A stretch of 32,431 nt of DNA from DAOMFB01 sp035519355 (GCA_035519355.1 DATIWM010000327.1:1-32431), one strand, 5' to 3'; shown: positions 22,497 through 32,431, counted from the first letter of the stretch. A program made the numbers and translations. The notes: a model not told the origin generated them from the sequence alone.

Positions 22497-24184
22497 GCCG
22501 GAGACCTCTGGGCGATCGGAATCCGGCGTCCCGTGCCGAACGCCTTCATCGAGACCTTGAGCCCCGGGGCCGCCTGCGCCCGCTTGTACTCGGCGCGGTC
22601 GAGCTGGCGGGCGATCCCCCGGACGAGCGAGAGCGGCGCCTTCACCCGCCTTGCCGTCGCCTCGGCCGAGAGGTTCCGTTCGACGATCGACTCGAGGATG
22701 GCGTCGAGGAGGGCGTAGGGCGGGAGCACATCCTGGTCCGTCTGGTCCGGGCGGAGCTCGGCCGACGGGGGCTTCGTCAGGGAGGGCACCGGAATCAGGG
22801 GGCGCCCCGCACGCGCGTTCAGGTGACGGGCGAGGGCGTAGACGCGCAGCTTCGGCAGGTCGGAGATCGGCGCGAGGCCTCCGCACATGTCGCCATAGAG
22901 CGTGCAGTAGCCGACGGCGAGTTCGCTCTTGTTTCCGGTCGTCAGGACGAGCGGCCCGAACTTGTTCGAGACGGCCATCAGAAGGAGGCCGCGGAGGCGC
23001 GACTGGACGTTCTCCTCCGTGACGTCCTCTCCGCGTCCCGTAAAGAGCGGCGCGAGCGTCCGCTTCGCCTCGGCGAAGAGCCGGTCGATCGGCAGGAGCC
23101 GGAAGGGGATCCCGAGATTCGCCGCGAGGTCGCGCGCGTCGGCCACGGAGCCTTCGGAAGAGAACGGGGATGGCAGGCCGAAGCCTGTCACGTTCGCCGC
23201 GCCGAGAGCCTCCACGGCGAGGGCCGCGACGAGGGCCGAGTCGATGCCGCCCGAGAGGCCGAGGATCGCGGATCGGAAGTCGCACTTTCTCGCGTAGTCG
23301 CGGATTCCGAGGACGAGAGCGCGGCGGAGCGACTCGAGGGCGTTTCCCTCCGCGTCGTCCGGGAGGTTCCCGGGCCCGGCGCCGGCGACGGGGACCACGG
23401 CGCGGGGGCTCTTTCCCTTCGGGAGATCGACGACGAGGAGGTCCTCCGTGAAGAGGGCGCCCCGCGCGGCGACGCGCCCGCGCCCATCGAGGACGATCGT
23501 CCCCCCGTCGAAGACGAGCTCGTCGTTCCCTCCGACGAGGTTCACGTAGGCGACGGGAACGCGCCCGTCGCGCGCCAGACGGGCCAGCATCCGCCGGCGG
23601 AGACGCGGCTTCCCCTCGCTGAATGGAGAGGCCGAGATGTTGATGATCGCCGTCGCGCCGCGGCGGACCATCTCGTCTCCCGGGTCCTCGCGGTAGAGGC
23701 GGCGCGTCCGCCAGAAGTCCTTGTCGTTCCAGAGGTCCTCGCAGATCGAAAGGCCGAGCCGCTCGCCGGCCAGCGGGACGACGACCGGCGCGTTTCCCGG
23801 CTCGAAGTGGCGGCCCTCGTCGAAGACGTCGTAGGTCGGGAGGAGGAGCTTTTTCGCGACGGCCCGCACGCGCCCCCGGTGCAGGAGGACGGCCGCGTTG
23901 TGGAAGGGCTTTCCGGTCGGCCGCGGGTTCGGAAGAATCGTGCCGACGAGGAGCGCCGTCTCCCGGGTCCGCCGCGCGAGCGTCCTGAGGGCCCGGGCCG
24001 ACTCCCGCTGAAAGGCCGGGCGGTCGATCAGGTCCCGCGGCGGGTAGCCGCATACGGCCAGCTCCGGAACGGCGAGGAGCTCGGCTCCGGCTTCCTCGGC
24101 CCGCGCGAGCGCCGCCGTGATCCTTTCCGTGTTTCCGCCGAAGTCGCCGACGGTGGTGTTCAGCTGGGCGAGGGCGAGCCGCAT
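22493..24184 (-). CDS. nadE: Glutamine-dependent NAD+ synthetase
   Basis: The product is 563 aa with two domains. The N-terminal nitrilase-type amidase (1 to about 260) has the Glu-Lys-Cys triad E41 (AVPELAVCGYPPRD), K112 (AKKLLLPTYDVFDE) and C148 (LSICEDLW). The C-terminal synthetase has the PP-loop SGGIDSALVAA (about 305-315), TGNKSELAVGYCTLYGDMCGG and PSAELRPDQTDQD. It amidates deamido-NAD with ammonia channelled from glutamine, the last step of NAD synthesis. ATG 24184 shares one base with the RDD stop (TGATG). Its stop overlaps the CTG start of the methyltransferase. Confidence 0.97.
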   Translation of the reverse strand: MRLALAQLNTTVGDFGGNTERITAALARAEEAGAELLAVPELAVCGYPPRDLIDRPAFQRESARALRTLARRTRETALLVGTILPNPRPTGKPFHNAAVLLHRGRVRAVAKKLLLPTYDVFDEGRHFEPGNAPVVVPLAGERLGLSICEDLWNDKDFWRTRRLYREDPGDEMVRRGATAIINISASPFSEGKPRLRRRMLARLARDGRVPVAYVNLVGGNDELVFDGGTIVLDGRGRVAARGALFTEDLLVVDLPKGKSPRAVVPVAGAGPGNLPDDAEGNALESLRRALVLGIRDYARKCDFRSAILGLSGGIDSALVAALAVEALGAANVTGFGLPSPFSSEGSVADARDLAANLGIPFRLLPIDRLFAEAKRTLAPLFTGRGEDVTEENVQSRLRGLLLMAVSNKFGPLVLTTGNKSELAVGYCTLYGDMCGGLAPISDLPKLRVYALARHLNARAGRPLIPVPSLTKPPSAELRPDQTDQDVLPPYALLDAILESIVERNLSAEATARRVKAPLSLVRGIARQLDRAEYKRAQAAPGLKVSMKAFGTGRRIPIAQRSPA

Positions 24185-24825
24185 CAGGCGCTGCGCCGTT
24201 CGGCGGACACGACGGTCGTTCCCGAGAGGAGATCGGCGAACGTGCGGCCGCGGCGGTCGAACGCCGAAAGAAGCAGCGGCACGCCGGCGAGCAGGCCGGT
24301 CAGCAGAAACCCGACGAACCGGAGGAACGAGGCGGCCAGCGTGGGAGAGCCTCCGTCCTCGGCGCGAATCTTCAGGTCGGCGAGCGCCATGCCCGGCGTC
24401 GTCCCCCAGACGAACGGTGCGAGAACGAGAAGGACGAGGGCGACGAGGGCGAGGAAAGCGCCGAGCGGAACGAACGCCGCGAGCGGAAAGCGCAGATCGA
24501 GGACGAGCGAGCCGGCGGCGAGCTCGACCGCGCCGACGAGGGTCAGAATCAGGAGGTCCGCCAGGCCCGCGGTGAAGCGCCGGGCGAAGGCGACGCTCTC
24601 CTCCTCGCCCTCTGGAACCTCCTCGGCCTCCGGGAGCGCCTCGGGAGTTCCGGGTTCGGCAGCGTGTGGAGCGGGTGCCGGCGGGGCGGCCTCTCCGGAC
24701 CCCTTGTGGATCGGCGCCTCCCCGAGGTCGGGGAAGAGAGAGAGCGTTTTTCCCTTCGACACCCGACGCGGTGCCTCGCCCCCGAGGGGGTGCTCCGCCA
24801 GCGGGTCGCGCGGCGTCTCTCCCAT
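24184..24825 (-). CDS. RDD-family membrane protein with disordered N-terminus
   Basis: The product is 213 aa. The first 75 residues are hydrophilic, rich in Pro, Ala and Glu. The RDD domain then starts with ARRFTAGLADLLILTLVG, includes a long hydrophobic stretch, and has FVWGTTPGMALADLKIRAEDG, the second family mark. Three or four membrane helices are expected. The sequence near the end reads FDRRGRTFADLLSGTTVV, a strongly conserved RDD ending. RDD proteins have unknown or varied roles, some linked to ion transport. In this operon it lies 7 bases after the TPR gene and is joined to nadE by TGATG. Confidence 0.88.
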   Translation of the reverse strand: MGETPRDPLAEHPLGGEAPRRVSKGKTLSLFPDLGEAPIHKGSGEAAPPAPAPHAAEPGTPEALPEAEEVPEGEEESVAFARRFTAGLADLLILTLVGAVELAAGSLVLDLRFPLAAFVPLGAFLALVALVLLVLAPFVWGTTPGMALADLKIRAEDGGSPTLAASFLRFVGFLLTGLLAGVPLLLSAFDRRGRTFADLLSGTTVVSAERRSA

Positions 24826-24832
24826 CAGCGCT

Positions 24833-26827
24833 TCACGGCCGGGGGGAGAGGTGGCGGACGAAGATGCGAGCCATGAGGTCGGTGGCGCCCTTCGGGTACT
24901 TTCGCGAGAACTTCAGGAGTCGCTGCGCCTCCGTATCGGAGGGATGGATCTTCACGGCGTCCTGGAATGCGTCGACGGCCCGGACGTTGTTTCCCGACTG
25001 GAGGGACTGGATGCCGGAGTTGACATACGCGTTCACGAGGTAGTCCTCGACGTCCTGGTTCTTCGCGTCGGCCTTCCGGAGTTCCCAGAGGAGCTTGATG
25101 GCGCTGTCGTAGTCCCCCTCGGAGTATGACTTCACCGCGCTTCGGAGGCCGTCCACCGCCTCCCGGGCCCGGCGCAGCGCCTGCTGCGCCTCGGTGTCCT
25201 CGGGACGTGCCTTGACGACCGGGTCGAGCGCCTTGAAGGCCTCGATGTACTTGCTCGCCTTGAGGGCCGCGAAGCCCTGGGCGCGAAGCTCCTCCAGGGT
25301 GGCCGCGCTCGGCGCCGTCGGCGCCGGCGTGGGGACGCCGGAGTTGCGGTACTGGTCGATCTTCGTCAGCGCCTCGTTGTGGCGCGGGTCGGCGTCCGGA
25401 ACCGCGAGGAGGATCTGGATCGCCGCGTCCACCTTGCCCTGCGCAAAGAGCGCCTGGGCCCGGGCGAACGGGTCCTCTGCCGGCGCCTTCGGCTTCGCCG
25501 GGGCGACGGCGGCCGCCGACGTCGACGGCTTCGCTTCAGTCGCCGCCCCGGCCGGCCGGCGACCGCGGAAGAACCACCAGGCGCCGCCGGCGATGACGGC
25601 GAGGATGACGAGCCCGGCGGGCAGGACGACCCGGAGGTCGAGAGGCGGTCGGCGGCGCGCCGGAGCGGGGGCCCCCCGCCGCTCGACGGGAGCGGCGGCT
25701 TCGTCGGGAACGACGACGGCGAGAGTCCGCCCGGGATCGAGACCCTCCTCCTCCTCGGCATACGACGGCAGGGCCGGCGCTTCGATCTCGGTCCGAAGGA
25801 ACTCGGAATCCCCGGAAGCCGCCGAGGCCGCGCCGGGCGCGGCCATGGCCGCGTCGATCTGGTTCAGGTACGAGCGGGCCGTGGCGTCGTGCTCGGACAG
25901 GGCGAGAACATCCAGGAACTTCGTCCGCGCGGCCTGGAGGTTGCCGGTGTCGTAGAGCTGGGTTCCCTCGGCGAGGAGGACGTCCACCTTGCGCGCGGAC
26001 TCGGCGAGCGTTTCACGGGCCGAGTCGATCCGCCGCGAGGCCTCTTCGTTCGACAGGTCGATGAGGAAGACGCGGCTCCAGAGGTCGATCGCCTCCTGCG
26101 CGTTTCCGCGCGCCATCGCCTCGTCGCCCTGCTTGAGAAATTGTGCGATCCGCGGGTCGAGGGCCGCGCCGGACGGCTCGGGAGCGGGACGGCTCGGGGC
26201 GGGCGCCGGCGCCTGGGGGGCCGGGGGACTCGCCGGTCCCGCCCCCCGGGCGACGCTCATGTCGAGGTCCTCGAAGGCCTTCGGAGCCTCGGCGGCCGGC
26301 GTCGTGATGCCGCCGGTGATCGCGAACGCGGTGGACGCCACGGCGGCAGACGGGGCCGGAGTTTCCGTCAGGCCGGCGAAGGAGGTCTCGGGGAACGGGG
26401 CTGACGGGGCCGGTGCGTGCGGGGGCGCCGCCGCGCCCCCGGAAGCGAAGTCGTCGAAGACGAGATCGTCGAGCCCTCCGGCGGGCCGGGGCGCGGGGGG
26501 CGGCGCCGGCGCCGCGGGAGGGGGCGCTGCCACGGAGTCCGGCTCCGCGTCGAACGGCCCCGGCGCCGGAGGGGCCGCGGCGGGAGCGTCGAAGTAGAAG
26601 GCGAACGACGCGACATCGACCCGCTGGCCGGCCGGGACGCCGCGAAGGCTCGCGAGCAGCCGGTGGGCCGGTGCGAATCGCGAGTCCATCTTCAGGATGA
26701 AATCGCACCCGAGGAGGGCCTCCTCGTTGCGACCGTCGCGCACCAGCTGGAGGGTGTGACGGAACGTCTGCAGGACCTTCTCCCGCGCCTCCGGCGCGAG
26801 GGACGGGCTGCCTTCGTACGAATTCAT
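24833..26827 (-). CDS. TPR-repeat protein with Pro/Ala-rich linker and a single transmembrane helix
   Basis: The product is 664 aa from ATG 26827; an in-frame start at 27025 would overlap the divergent ftcD gene and is rejected. Order: helical TPR-like segment (1-65), Pro/Ala-rich linker (about 77-230, containing LDDLVFDDF), TPR-like helices (about 235-330), acidic linker, one helix (about 400-420, VVLPAGLVILAVIAGGAWWFF) followed by RGRRP, another linker, and C-terminal TPRs (about 455-650; SEGDYDSAIKLLWELRKADAKN, SGIQSLQSGNNVRAVDAFQDAVKIHPSD). Arg and Trp at the ends of the helix suggest one crossing. Which end is outside is uncertain; there is no signal peptide. It heads a five-gene minus-strand operon. 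It is probably a scaffold; its role is unknown. Confidence 0.82.
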   Translation of the reverse strand: MNSYEGSPSLAPEAREKVLQTFRHTLQLVRDGRNEEALLGCDFILKMDSRFAPAHRLLASLRGVPAGQRVDVASFAFYFDAPAAAPPAPGPFDAEPDSVAAPPPAAPAPPPAPRPAGGLDDLVFDDFASGGAAAPPHAPAPSAPFPETSFAGLTETPAPSAAVASTAFAITGGITTPAAEAPKAFEDLDMSVARGAGPASPPAPQAPAPAPSRPAPEPSGAALDPRIAQFLKQGDEAMARGNAQEAIDLWSRVFLIDLSNEEASRRIDSARETLAESARKVDVLLAEGTQLYDTGNLQAARTKFLDVLALSEHDATARSYLNQIDAAMAAPGAASAASGDSEFLRTEIEAPALPSYAEEEEGLDPGRTLAVVVPDEAAAPVERRGAPAPARRRPPLDLRVVLPAGLVILAVIAGGAWWFFRGRRPAGAATEAKPSTSAAAVAPAKPKAPAEDPFARAQALFAQGKVDAAIQILLAVPDADPRHNEALTKIDQYRNSGVPTPAPTAPSAATLEELRAQGFAALKASKYIEAFKALDPVVKARPEDTEAQQALRRAREAVDGLRSAVKSYSEGDYDSAIKLLWELRKADAKNQDVEDYLVNAYVNSGIQSLQSGNNVRAVDAFQDAVKIHPSDTEAQRLLKFSRKYPKGATDLMARIFVRHLSPRP

Positions 26828-26873
26828 CCGGGGAATGCTAGCAGGGTACGATCCGGCTGAAACGGAACCGTCG
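26828..26873. promoter_or_regulatory. Divergent intergenic region (46 bp) between the TPR and ftcD genes
   Basis: Both flanking genes start here, so their promoters must lie in or near 46 bp. Weak -10-like sites exist in each direction: TAGCAT preceded by TGC on the minus strand close to the TPR start, and TACGAT on the plus strand. No convincing -35 is found. Very short or absent leaders are likely. Confidence 0.3.
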
Positions 26874-27797
26874 ATGAAGAGCCTGATCGAGTGCATACCC
26901 AACATCAGCGAAGGCCGCCGCGACGACGTCGTCGCGCGCCTCGCGGACGCGGCCGTCCGGGCGGGAAGCGGGGTTCTCCTTCTCGACCGGACCTCCGACA
27001 AGGACCACAACCGCTCCGTCTTCACGTTCCTGGGGGACGCTCCCGGCCTCCTCGAGGCGATGACCGCCCTCGTCGAGGCGGCCCTTCAGGCCATCGACCT
27101 CCGGAGGCATCAGGGCGCCCATCCGCGGCTCGGCGCGGTGGACGTCGTCCCCTTCGTCCCGATCCGCGGCGCCACCCCGGCCGACTGTGTCGCGCTGGCG
27201 AAGGAGCTGGGGAGCCGGCTCGCCGACCGCTACGGGCTTCCGGTCTATCTGTACGAGGACGCCGCGTCCTCGCCGGAGCGCCAGAACCTCGCGAACATCC
27301 GGAAGGGAGAGTTCGAGGGGCTGGCCGCCAAGATGAAGGACGCGGCCTGGAAGCCCGACTTCGGGCCGGCGGCCCCGCACCCGAGCGGCGGCGCGACCGT
27401 GGTCGGCGCGCGCGCCCCCCTGATCGCGTACAACATCAACCTCGGCACGGCCGACCTCGCCGTGGCCGACCGGATCGCGAAGGCGATCCGCCACCTCTCC
27501 GGGGGCTACCGCTTCGTGAAAGCGATGGGCGTGAAGCTCGAAGCGCGGGGTCAGGTTCAGGTCTCCATCAACATGACGAACTACGAGAAGACCCCGCTCC
27601 ACCGCGTCTTCGAAACGGTGCGGGCCGAGGCCGAGCGCCACGGCGTCCCCGTCGTCGGATCGGAAATCGTCGGGCTGGTCCCGAACGCGGCGCTCCTCGC
27701 GGCGGCCTCCCATTACCTCCGGCTCGAGACGGACCCGGAGTCGCAGGTCCTCGAGAACAAGCTCCTCGACATCGCCTTCACCGCGCCCGGAGAGTGA
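26874..27797 (+). CDS. ftcD: Glutamate formimidoyltransferase
   Basis: The product is 307 aa, the N-terminal formiminotransferase part only; the cyclodeaminase domain of the bifunctional enzyme is absent. ATG 26874 is chosen over 26835 because homology starts at LIECIPNISEGRR. Other marks: LLDRTSDKDHNRSVFTFLG, HQGAHPRLGAVDVVPFVP with the catalytic His, and QVSINMTNYEKTPLHRVFE. It moves the formimino group of formiminoglutamate to tetrahydrofolate in histidine breakdown. No hut genes or fchA lie in the window, so the next steps are encoded elsewhere. The gene precedes the M28 peptidase by 4 bases. Confidence 0.95.
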   Translation: MKSLIECIPNISEGRRDDVVARLADAAVRAGSGVLLLDRTSDKDHNRSVFTFLGDAPGLLEAMTALVEAALQAIDLRRHQGAHPRLGAVDVVPFVPIRGATPADCVALAKELGSRLADRYGLPVYLYEDAASSPERQNLANIRKGEFEGLAAKMKDAAWKPDFGPAAPHPSGGATVVGARAPLIAYNINLGTADLAVADRIAKAIRHLSGGYRFVKAMGVKLEARGQVQVSINMTNYEKTPLHRVFETVRAEAERHGVPVVGSEIVGLVPNAALLAAASHYLRLETDPESQVLENKLLDIAFTAPGE

Positions 27798-27801
27798 CCG
27801 C

Positions 27802-29229
27802 GTGAGCCGCTGGCGATGCCCCGCCTCGATCCTCGTCCTGTCCGCGCTCACCGGCGGGTCCGCCGCCGCCCAGGATCGCGTCACGCCGGCGATGCGCGCC
27901 GAGATGGAGAGTCTCGTCGGCGCCGCGCTGACCTCCTCGCGGGCCCCCGAGATCCTCCGCGGCCTGACCGACTCGGTGGGCCCGCGCCTTGCGGGCTCGG
28001 CCGGCGACCGCGCCGCCGTGGCCTGGGGGGTCGCGACGCTCAGAGCGCTCGGCTTCTCGAACGTCCGGGCCGAGAAGGTGCTCGTGCCGGTCTGGCGGCG
28101 GATCTCGGAGAGCGCCTCGATGACGGCGCCCGTCCGGCAGCTCTTCGCCGTCGCCGCCCTGGGCGGGAGCGTCTCGACGCCGGACGAGGGGATCACCGCG
28201 GAGGTCGTCGAGGCCGACTCGCTCGCGGCCGTCGACGCGCTCGGGGAACGGGCGAGAGGGAAGATCGTCTTCATCTGGAAGAAGACCGAGCGCCGGCGGG
28301 ACGGCGGAGGCTACGGCGAGACGGTGCCCATCCGTCATGGCGGCGCCGCGCGCGCCGCGAAGTTCGGGGCGCTCGCCGTCCTGATCCGTTCCGTGGGAAC
28401 GGACGACAACCGTCTGCCCCACACGGGCGCCATGGACTACGATGCGAAGACGCCGAAGATCCCGGCGGCCGCGCTCTCCACCCCGGACGCCGACCTCCTG
28501 CACCGCGCCCTCGCCGAAGGCCGGCCGGTCACGGTGACGCTGAAGATCAAGACCGAGACCGGACCCGACGCCGAGTCGGCGAACGTGATCGGCGAAATCC
28601 CGGGGCGCGAAAAGCCCGACGAGATCGTCCTCGTCGGCGGACACCTCGACTCGTGGGATCTCGGGACGGGTGCCGTCGATGACGGCGCCGGCTGCTCGAT
28701 CTCGATCGAGGCGGCGCGCCTCATCGGGGCGCTTCCGCAAAGGCCGCGGCGGACGATCCGGGTCGTCCTCTTCGCCAACGAGGAAAACGGCCTCCGGGGA
28801 GGGCGCGGCTACGCCGTCGATCATGCCTCCGAGTTGTCGAAGCACGTGGCGGCCATCGAGGCGGACGCGGGGGGTGACCGCGCCACCGGCTATTCCTGGA
28901 ACGCGGCGCCCGCGGCCGGGGCGTTCATGAAGGAGATGGAGGCGTTTCTCGCGGGAATCGGCGCCGACCGTTTCGTGAAAGGCGGGTCGGGCGGAGCCGA
29001 CATCTCGCCGCTCCTCGCCTCGGGGATTCCGCTCCTCGGCCTCCGGAACGACTCGAGCCGGTACTTCGACGTCCACCACACGGCCAACGACACGTACGAC
29101 AAGGTCGATCCCGTTCAGCTGAACCAGGCCACGGCGGCGATGGTCGCGATGACCTACGCGCTGGCCGAGGCCGCCGAGCCGCTCCCCCGCATCCCCGAGT
29201 CCGACCGCACCCGCCGACGGCCCGAGTAG
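27802..29229 (+). CDS. Secreted M28-family zinc peptidase (carboxypeptidase Q-like)
   Basis: The product is 475 aa from GTG 27802. A signal peptide (MSRWRCPASILVLSALTGGS, then AAAQ) leads to a mature protein opening with a helical PA-associated region (LRGLTDSVGPRLAGSAGDRAAV). The two-zinc peptidase domain starts near 265: H281 (GGHLDSWD), D293 (AVDDGAG), E327-E328 (NEENG), D355 (EADAGG) and H426 (VHHTANDT), the full M28 ligand set plus catalytic Glu. The family removes amino acids or dipeptides from peptide ends. It is exported, so it probably digests peptides in the periplasm or outside. The downstream gene converges 5 bases away. Confidence 0.92.
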   Translation: MSRWRCPASILVLSALTGGSAAAQDRVTPAMRAEMESLVGAALTSSRAPEILRGLTDSVGPRLAGSAGDRAAVAWGVATLRALGFSNVRAEKVLVPVWRRISESASMTAPVRQLFAVAALGGSVSTPDEGITAEVVEADSLAAVDALGERARGKIVFIWKKTERRRDGGGYGETVPIRHGGAARAAKFGALAVLIRSVGTDDNRLPHTGAMDYDAKTPKIPAAALSTPDADLLHRALAEGRPVTVTLKIKTETGPDAESANVIGEIPGREKPDEIVLVGGHLDSWDLGTGAVDDGAGCSISIEAARLIGALPQRPRRTIRVVLFANEENGLRGGRGYAVDHASELSKHVAAIEADAGGDRATGYSWNAAPAAGAFMKEMEAFLAGIGADRFVKGGSGGADISPLLASGIPLLGLRNDSSRYFDVHHTANDTYDKVDPVQLNQATAAMVAMTYALAEAAEPLPRIPESDRTRRRPE

Positions 29230-29233
29230 CGGC

Positions 29234-30631
<1,398 letters not shown>

Positions 30632-30635
30632 GGCG

Positions 30636-32431
30636 TCAGGCGGCCGGCCATTCGAGCACGAAACGGCATCCGCCGGGGACATTCTCCTCCACGCGGACCC
30701 GCCCCGAGTGCTCCGCCGCGATCCGCGAGGTGATGGCGAGGCCGAGGCCCGTGCCGCGCCCCTTCGTGGAGAACGTCGGGTCGAAGACGCGCTCGCGGTC
30801 GTCGGGCGGAATCCCGGGCCCCTCGTCGGCGACGGCGAGCGTCGCGCGCCCCTTCTCGACGCGGGCCGCGATCACGACGCGCCCGCCGGGGGGCGTCGCC
30901 GTGACGGCGTTGTCGACGAGGTTGACGAGGGCCCGTTTCATCTGCTCGGCGTCGGCGCGAACCTCGGGAAGGCCCTCGGGGACGTCGGTGGAGACGGTCA
31001 CGCCGGGCTTCACGCTGCCAAACAGCTTCGCCACCTGCGCCACGACCACGGCGAGGTCGGTCGGGGCGAGCACCGCCGCGGGCAGCCTCGCGAAGCGTCC
31101 GAAGGAGTCGACGAGACCCGAGAGGGTGCCGACTTCCTCGATGATCGTCGATGCGCCCTCCTCGACGACCGACTTCAGCTCCCCCCCCGCTTCGGGAGAC
31201 GCGCCGGCCGCCGCGCGGCGCCGCATCCGCTCGGCGGCGAGACGGATCGGCGTCAGCGGGTTCTTGATCTCGTGGGCCATCTTTCGCGCGGCTTCCTCCC
31301 AGGCGGCGGCCCGCTCGGCGCGAACGAGGGCGGTCGTGTCCTCCAGCGTGACGACCCACGAGGCGGCCTCGTCCGGCTGGGCCGGCACCCGCGCCACGCG
31401 CGCGTCCAGGACCCGGCCGGAGAGGGTGAAGGTCCCTTCGCGCGGACCGCGGTCCCCCCGGGCCCGGCGGAGGAAACGGGCGAGCGGGGCATGGAGCGGG
31501 GACGACAGCAGCGTGTCGAGAGCCTGTCCCTCGGCGGTGCCGGGCGCGTCGAGCAGGCGGCGCGCCGTCTCGTTCAGCGCGAGAACTTCGCCGTCGTCGG
31601 CGAAGGCCACGACGCCGGCGTCGAGGTGGGCGAGGATCGTGGCCACCCGGCGGCGCTCGTCGTCGAGGCGGCGGTTGGTGGCCACGAGCTCCTCGTTGGC
31701 CCGCACGAGCTCTCCCCGACTCTTGCGGAGCTCCGTCGTCATCGTGTTGAACGCCCCGGAGAGAGCGGAGATCTCGTCGCCCCCCTCGACCTCGACGAAC
31801 GTGTCGAAATCGCCGGCGCCGACACGGCGCGCCGATGCGGCGAGAGCGGCGATCGGCCGCGTCACGCGGCGCGCCAGGACGAGGCCCACCCAGACGGAGG
31901 CGAGCAGGACGAGGAAGGCGAGGAGGAGGAAGAGCAGGACCTGGATCGCCGCGAGCGAGGCGCGCTCGGCCGAAAGCATCGCGTAGGCCGAGGTGGCCTC
32001 CGAGAGGCGCCGGATGGCGACCGCTTCGGCGGGGGGCTCGTAGGTGCCGATCAGGAGGAGGCCTCCCGGGACGGCGACGACGGTCCGCCCCGTCTGCCCG
32101 CCCCCGGCCGTCTGCTCCACGCGCCGCGCCAGGCCCCGGCTCCGGGCGTCGGCGAGCCACTCGGTGTCGGGCTCCTTGACGTCCCGGACCGGCCAGCGCG
32201 GTGCGCTCACGGCGAGCGGCGGCGTTCCGGGAGGGGCCCCGTCGCGGCGCCATTCGATCAGGTCGACCCCGGAGTCCCCGCGCGCCGCGGAGAGCGCCGC
32301 GAGAACCCCCGCGTCGCCCGCCGCCGTGGCAATTTTCGGCGCGAGGCGCTCGGCCGTCCGGGCCTCCAGGCCGGCCGTCCGCCCGCGGAGGATCTCCACG
32401 ACCTCCCGCCCGGAGCGGACGGTCTCCTCCA
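30636..32431 (-). CDS. Sensor histidine kinase, NtrY-like (5' end outside the window)
   Basis: The frame is open to the right edge, so the true start is missing; the GTG at 32399 is just an internal candidate. The remaining 598 or so residues hold an extracytoplasmic region, a transmembrane helix (LFLLLAFLVLLASVWVGLVL), HAMP (ARRVTRPIAALAASARRVGAGD), a PAS domain (LDAGVVAFADDGEVLALNETARRLL), the dimerisation H-box KMAHEIKNPLTPIRLAAERM (His codon at 31272-31274), N-box LVNLVDNAV, and ATP-lid motifs VADEGPGIP and GRGTGLGLAI. The EAARKMAHEIKNPLTP version of the H-box and the HAMP-PAS order are typical of NtrY. It pairs with the regulator immediately downstream. The signal sensed is unknown. Confidence 0.92.
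   Translation of the reverse strand, partial: EETVRSGREVVEILRGRTAGLEARTAERLAPKIATAAGDAGVLAALSAARGDSGVDLIEWRRDGAPPGTPPLAVSAPRWPVRDVKEPDTEWLADARSRGLARRVEQTAGGGQTGRTVVAVPGGLLLIGTYEPPAEAVAIRRLSEATSAYAMLSAERASLAAIQVLLFLLLAFLVLLASVWVGLVLARRVTRPIAALAASARRVGAGDFDTFVEVEGGDEISALSGAFNTMTTELRKSRGELVRANEELVATNRRLDDERRRVATILAHLDAGVVAFADDGEVLALNETARRLLDAPGTAEGQALDTLLSSPLHAPLARFLRRARGDRGPREGTFTLSGRVLDARVARVPAQPDEAASWVVTLEDTTALVRAERAAAWEEAARKMAHEIKNPLTPIRLAAERMRRRAAAGASPEAGGELKSVVEEGASTIIEEVGTLSGLVDSFGRFARLPAAVLAPTDLAVVVAQVAKLFGSVKPGVTVSTDVPEGLPEVRADAEQMKRALVNLVDNAVTATPPGGRVVIAARVEKGRATLAVADEGPGIPPDDRERVFDPTFSTKGRGTGLGLAITSRIAAEHSGRVRVEENVPGGCRFVLEWPAA

Noticed and set aside
24833..27025. TPR protein start at 27025
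   Set aside because: It would run 150 bases into the divergent ftcD gene; the extra residues are antisense to the ftcD N-terminal motif.

Overview
The window is a uniformly GC-rich (about 70% by eye), densely coded bacterial chromosome segment. It holds 25 protein-coding genes, two of them cut by the window edges. I see no rRNA, tRNA, IS element, phage gene or CRISPR array. The organism is Gram-negative: there is an OmpA-family protein, a kinase with a TonB C-terminal domain and a periplasmic-binding-protein importer. The mix of DUF4388 (PATAN), Ser/Thr kinase, Pro/Ala-rich TPR protein, stand-alone FtcD, M28 peptidase and NtrYX-type signalling would fit Acidobacteriota or a related group. That placement is an inference and was not tested.

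Layout. (1) 1-3355, plus strand: the end of a GlcD-type FAD oxidase, then gatB-ftsE-ftsX joined by 4-nt stop/start overlaps. (2) 3363-9831, minus strand, read right to left: mtaB, yebC, ruvC, a DUF4388 protein, an OmpA-like protein and an AI-2E/PerM-type permease. A palindromic tandem repeat (6141-6243) sits between the DUF4388 and OmpA-like genes. (3) 9909-15903, plus strand: a strong promoter, a 1034-aa fusion protein (degenerate receiver, Ser/Thr kinase, transmembrane segment, TonB C-terminal domain), a 73-aa helical protein and a three-gene BtuFCD-type importer. (4) 15922-21082, plus strand: housekeeping genes accD, folC, dgt, rpiB and glyA. (5) 21079-26827, minus strand, read right to left: TPR membrane protein, RDD protein, nadE, a SAM methyltransferase and a GT2 glycosyltransferase. 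(6) 26874-29229, plus strand: ftcD and an M28 peptidase. (7) 29234-32431, minus strand: an NtrY-like kinase (5' end outside the window) and an NtrX/NtrC-like regulator.

Neighbouring genes are very tightly coupled. Many junctions are NTGA overlaps, and all four NTG start codons appear in that role: TTG for ftsE, CTG for btuF and the methyltransferase, ATG for glyA, GTG for several others. The most unusual element is the 9909-15903 block. There a TonB-shaped membrane protein carries a cytoplasmic kinase and a receiver domain that has lost its phosphoacceptor aspartate, directly upstream of an uptake ABC transporter. The second is the tandem palindrome at 6141-6243.
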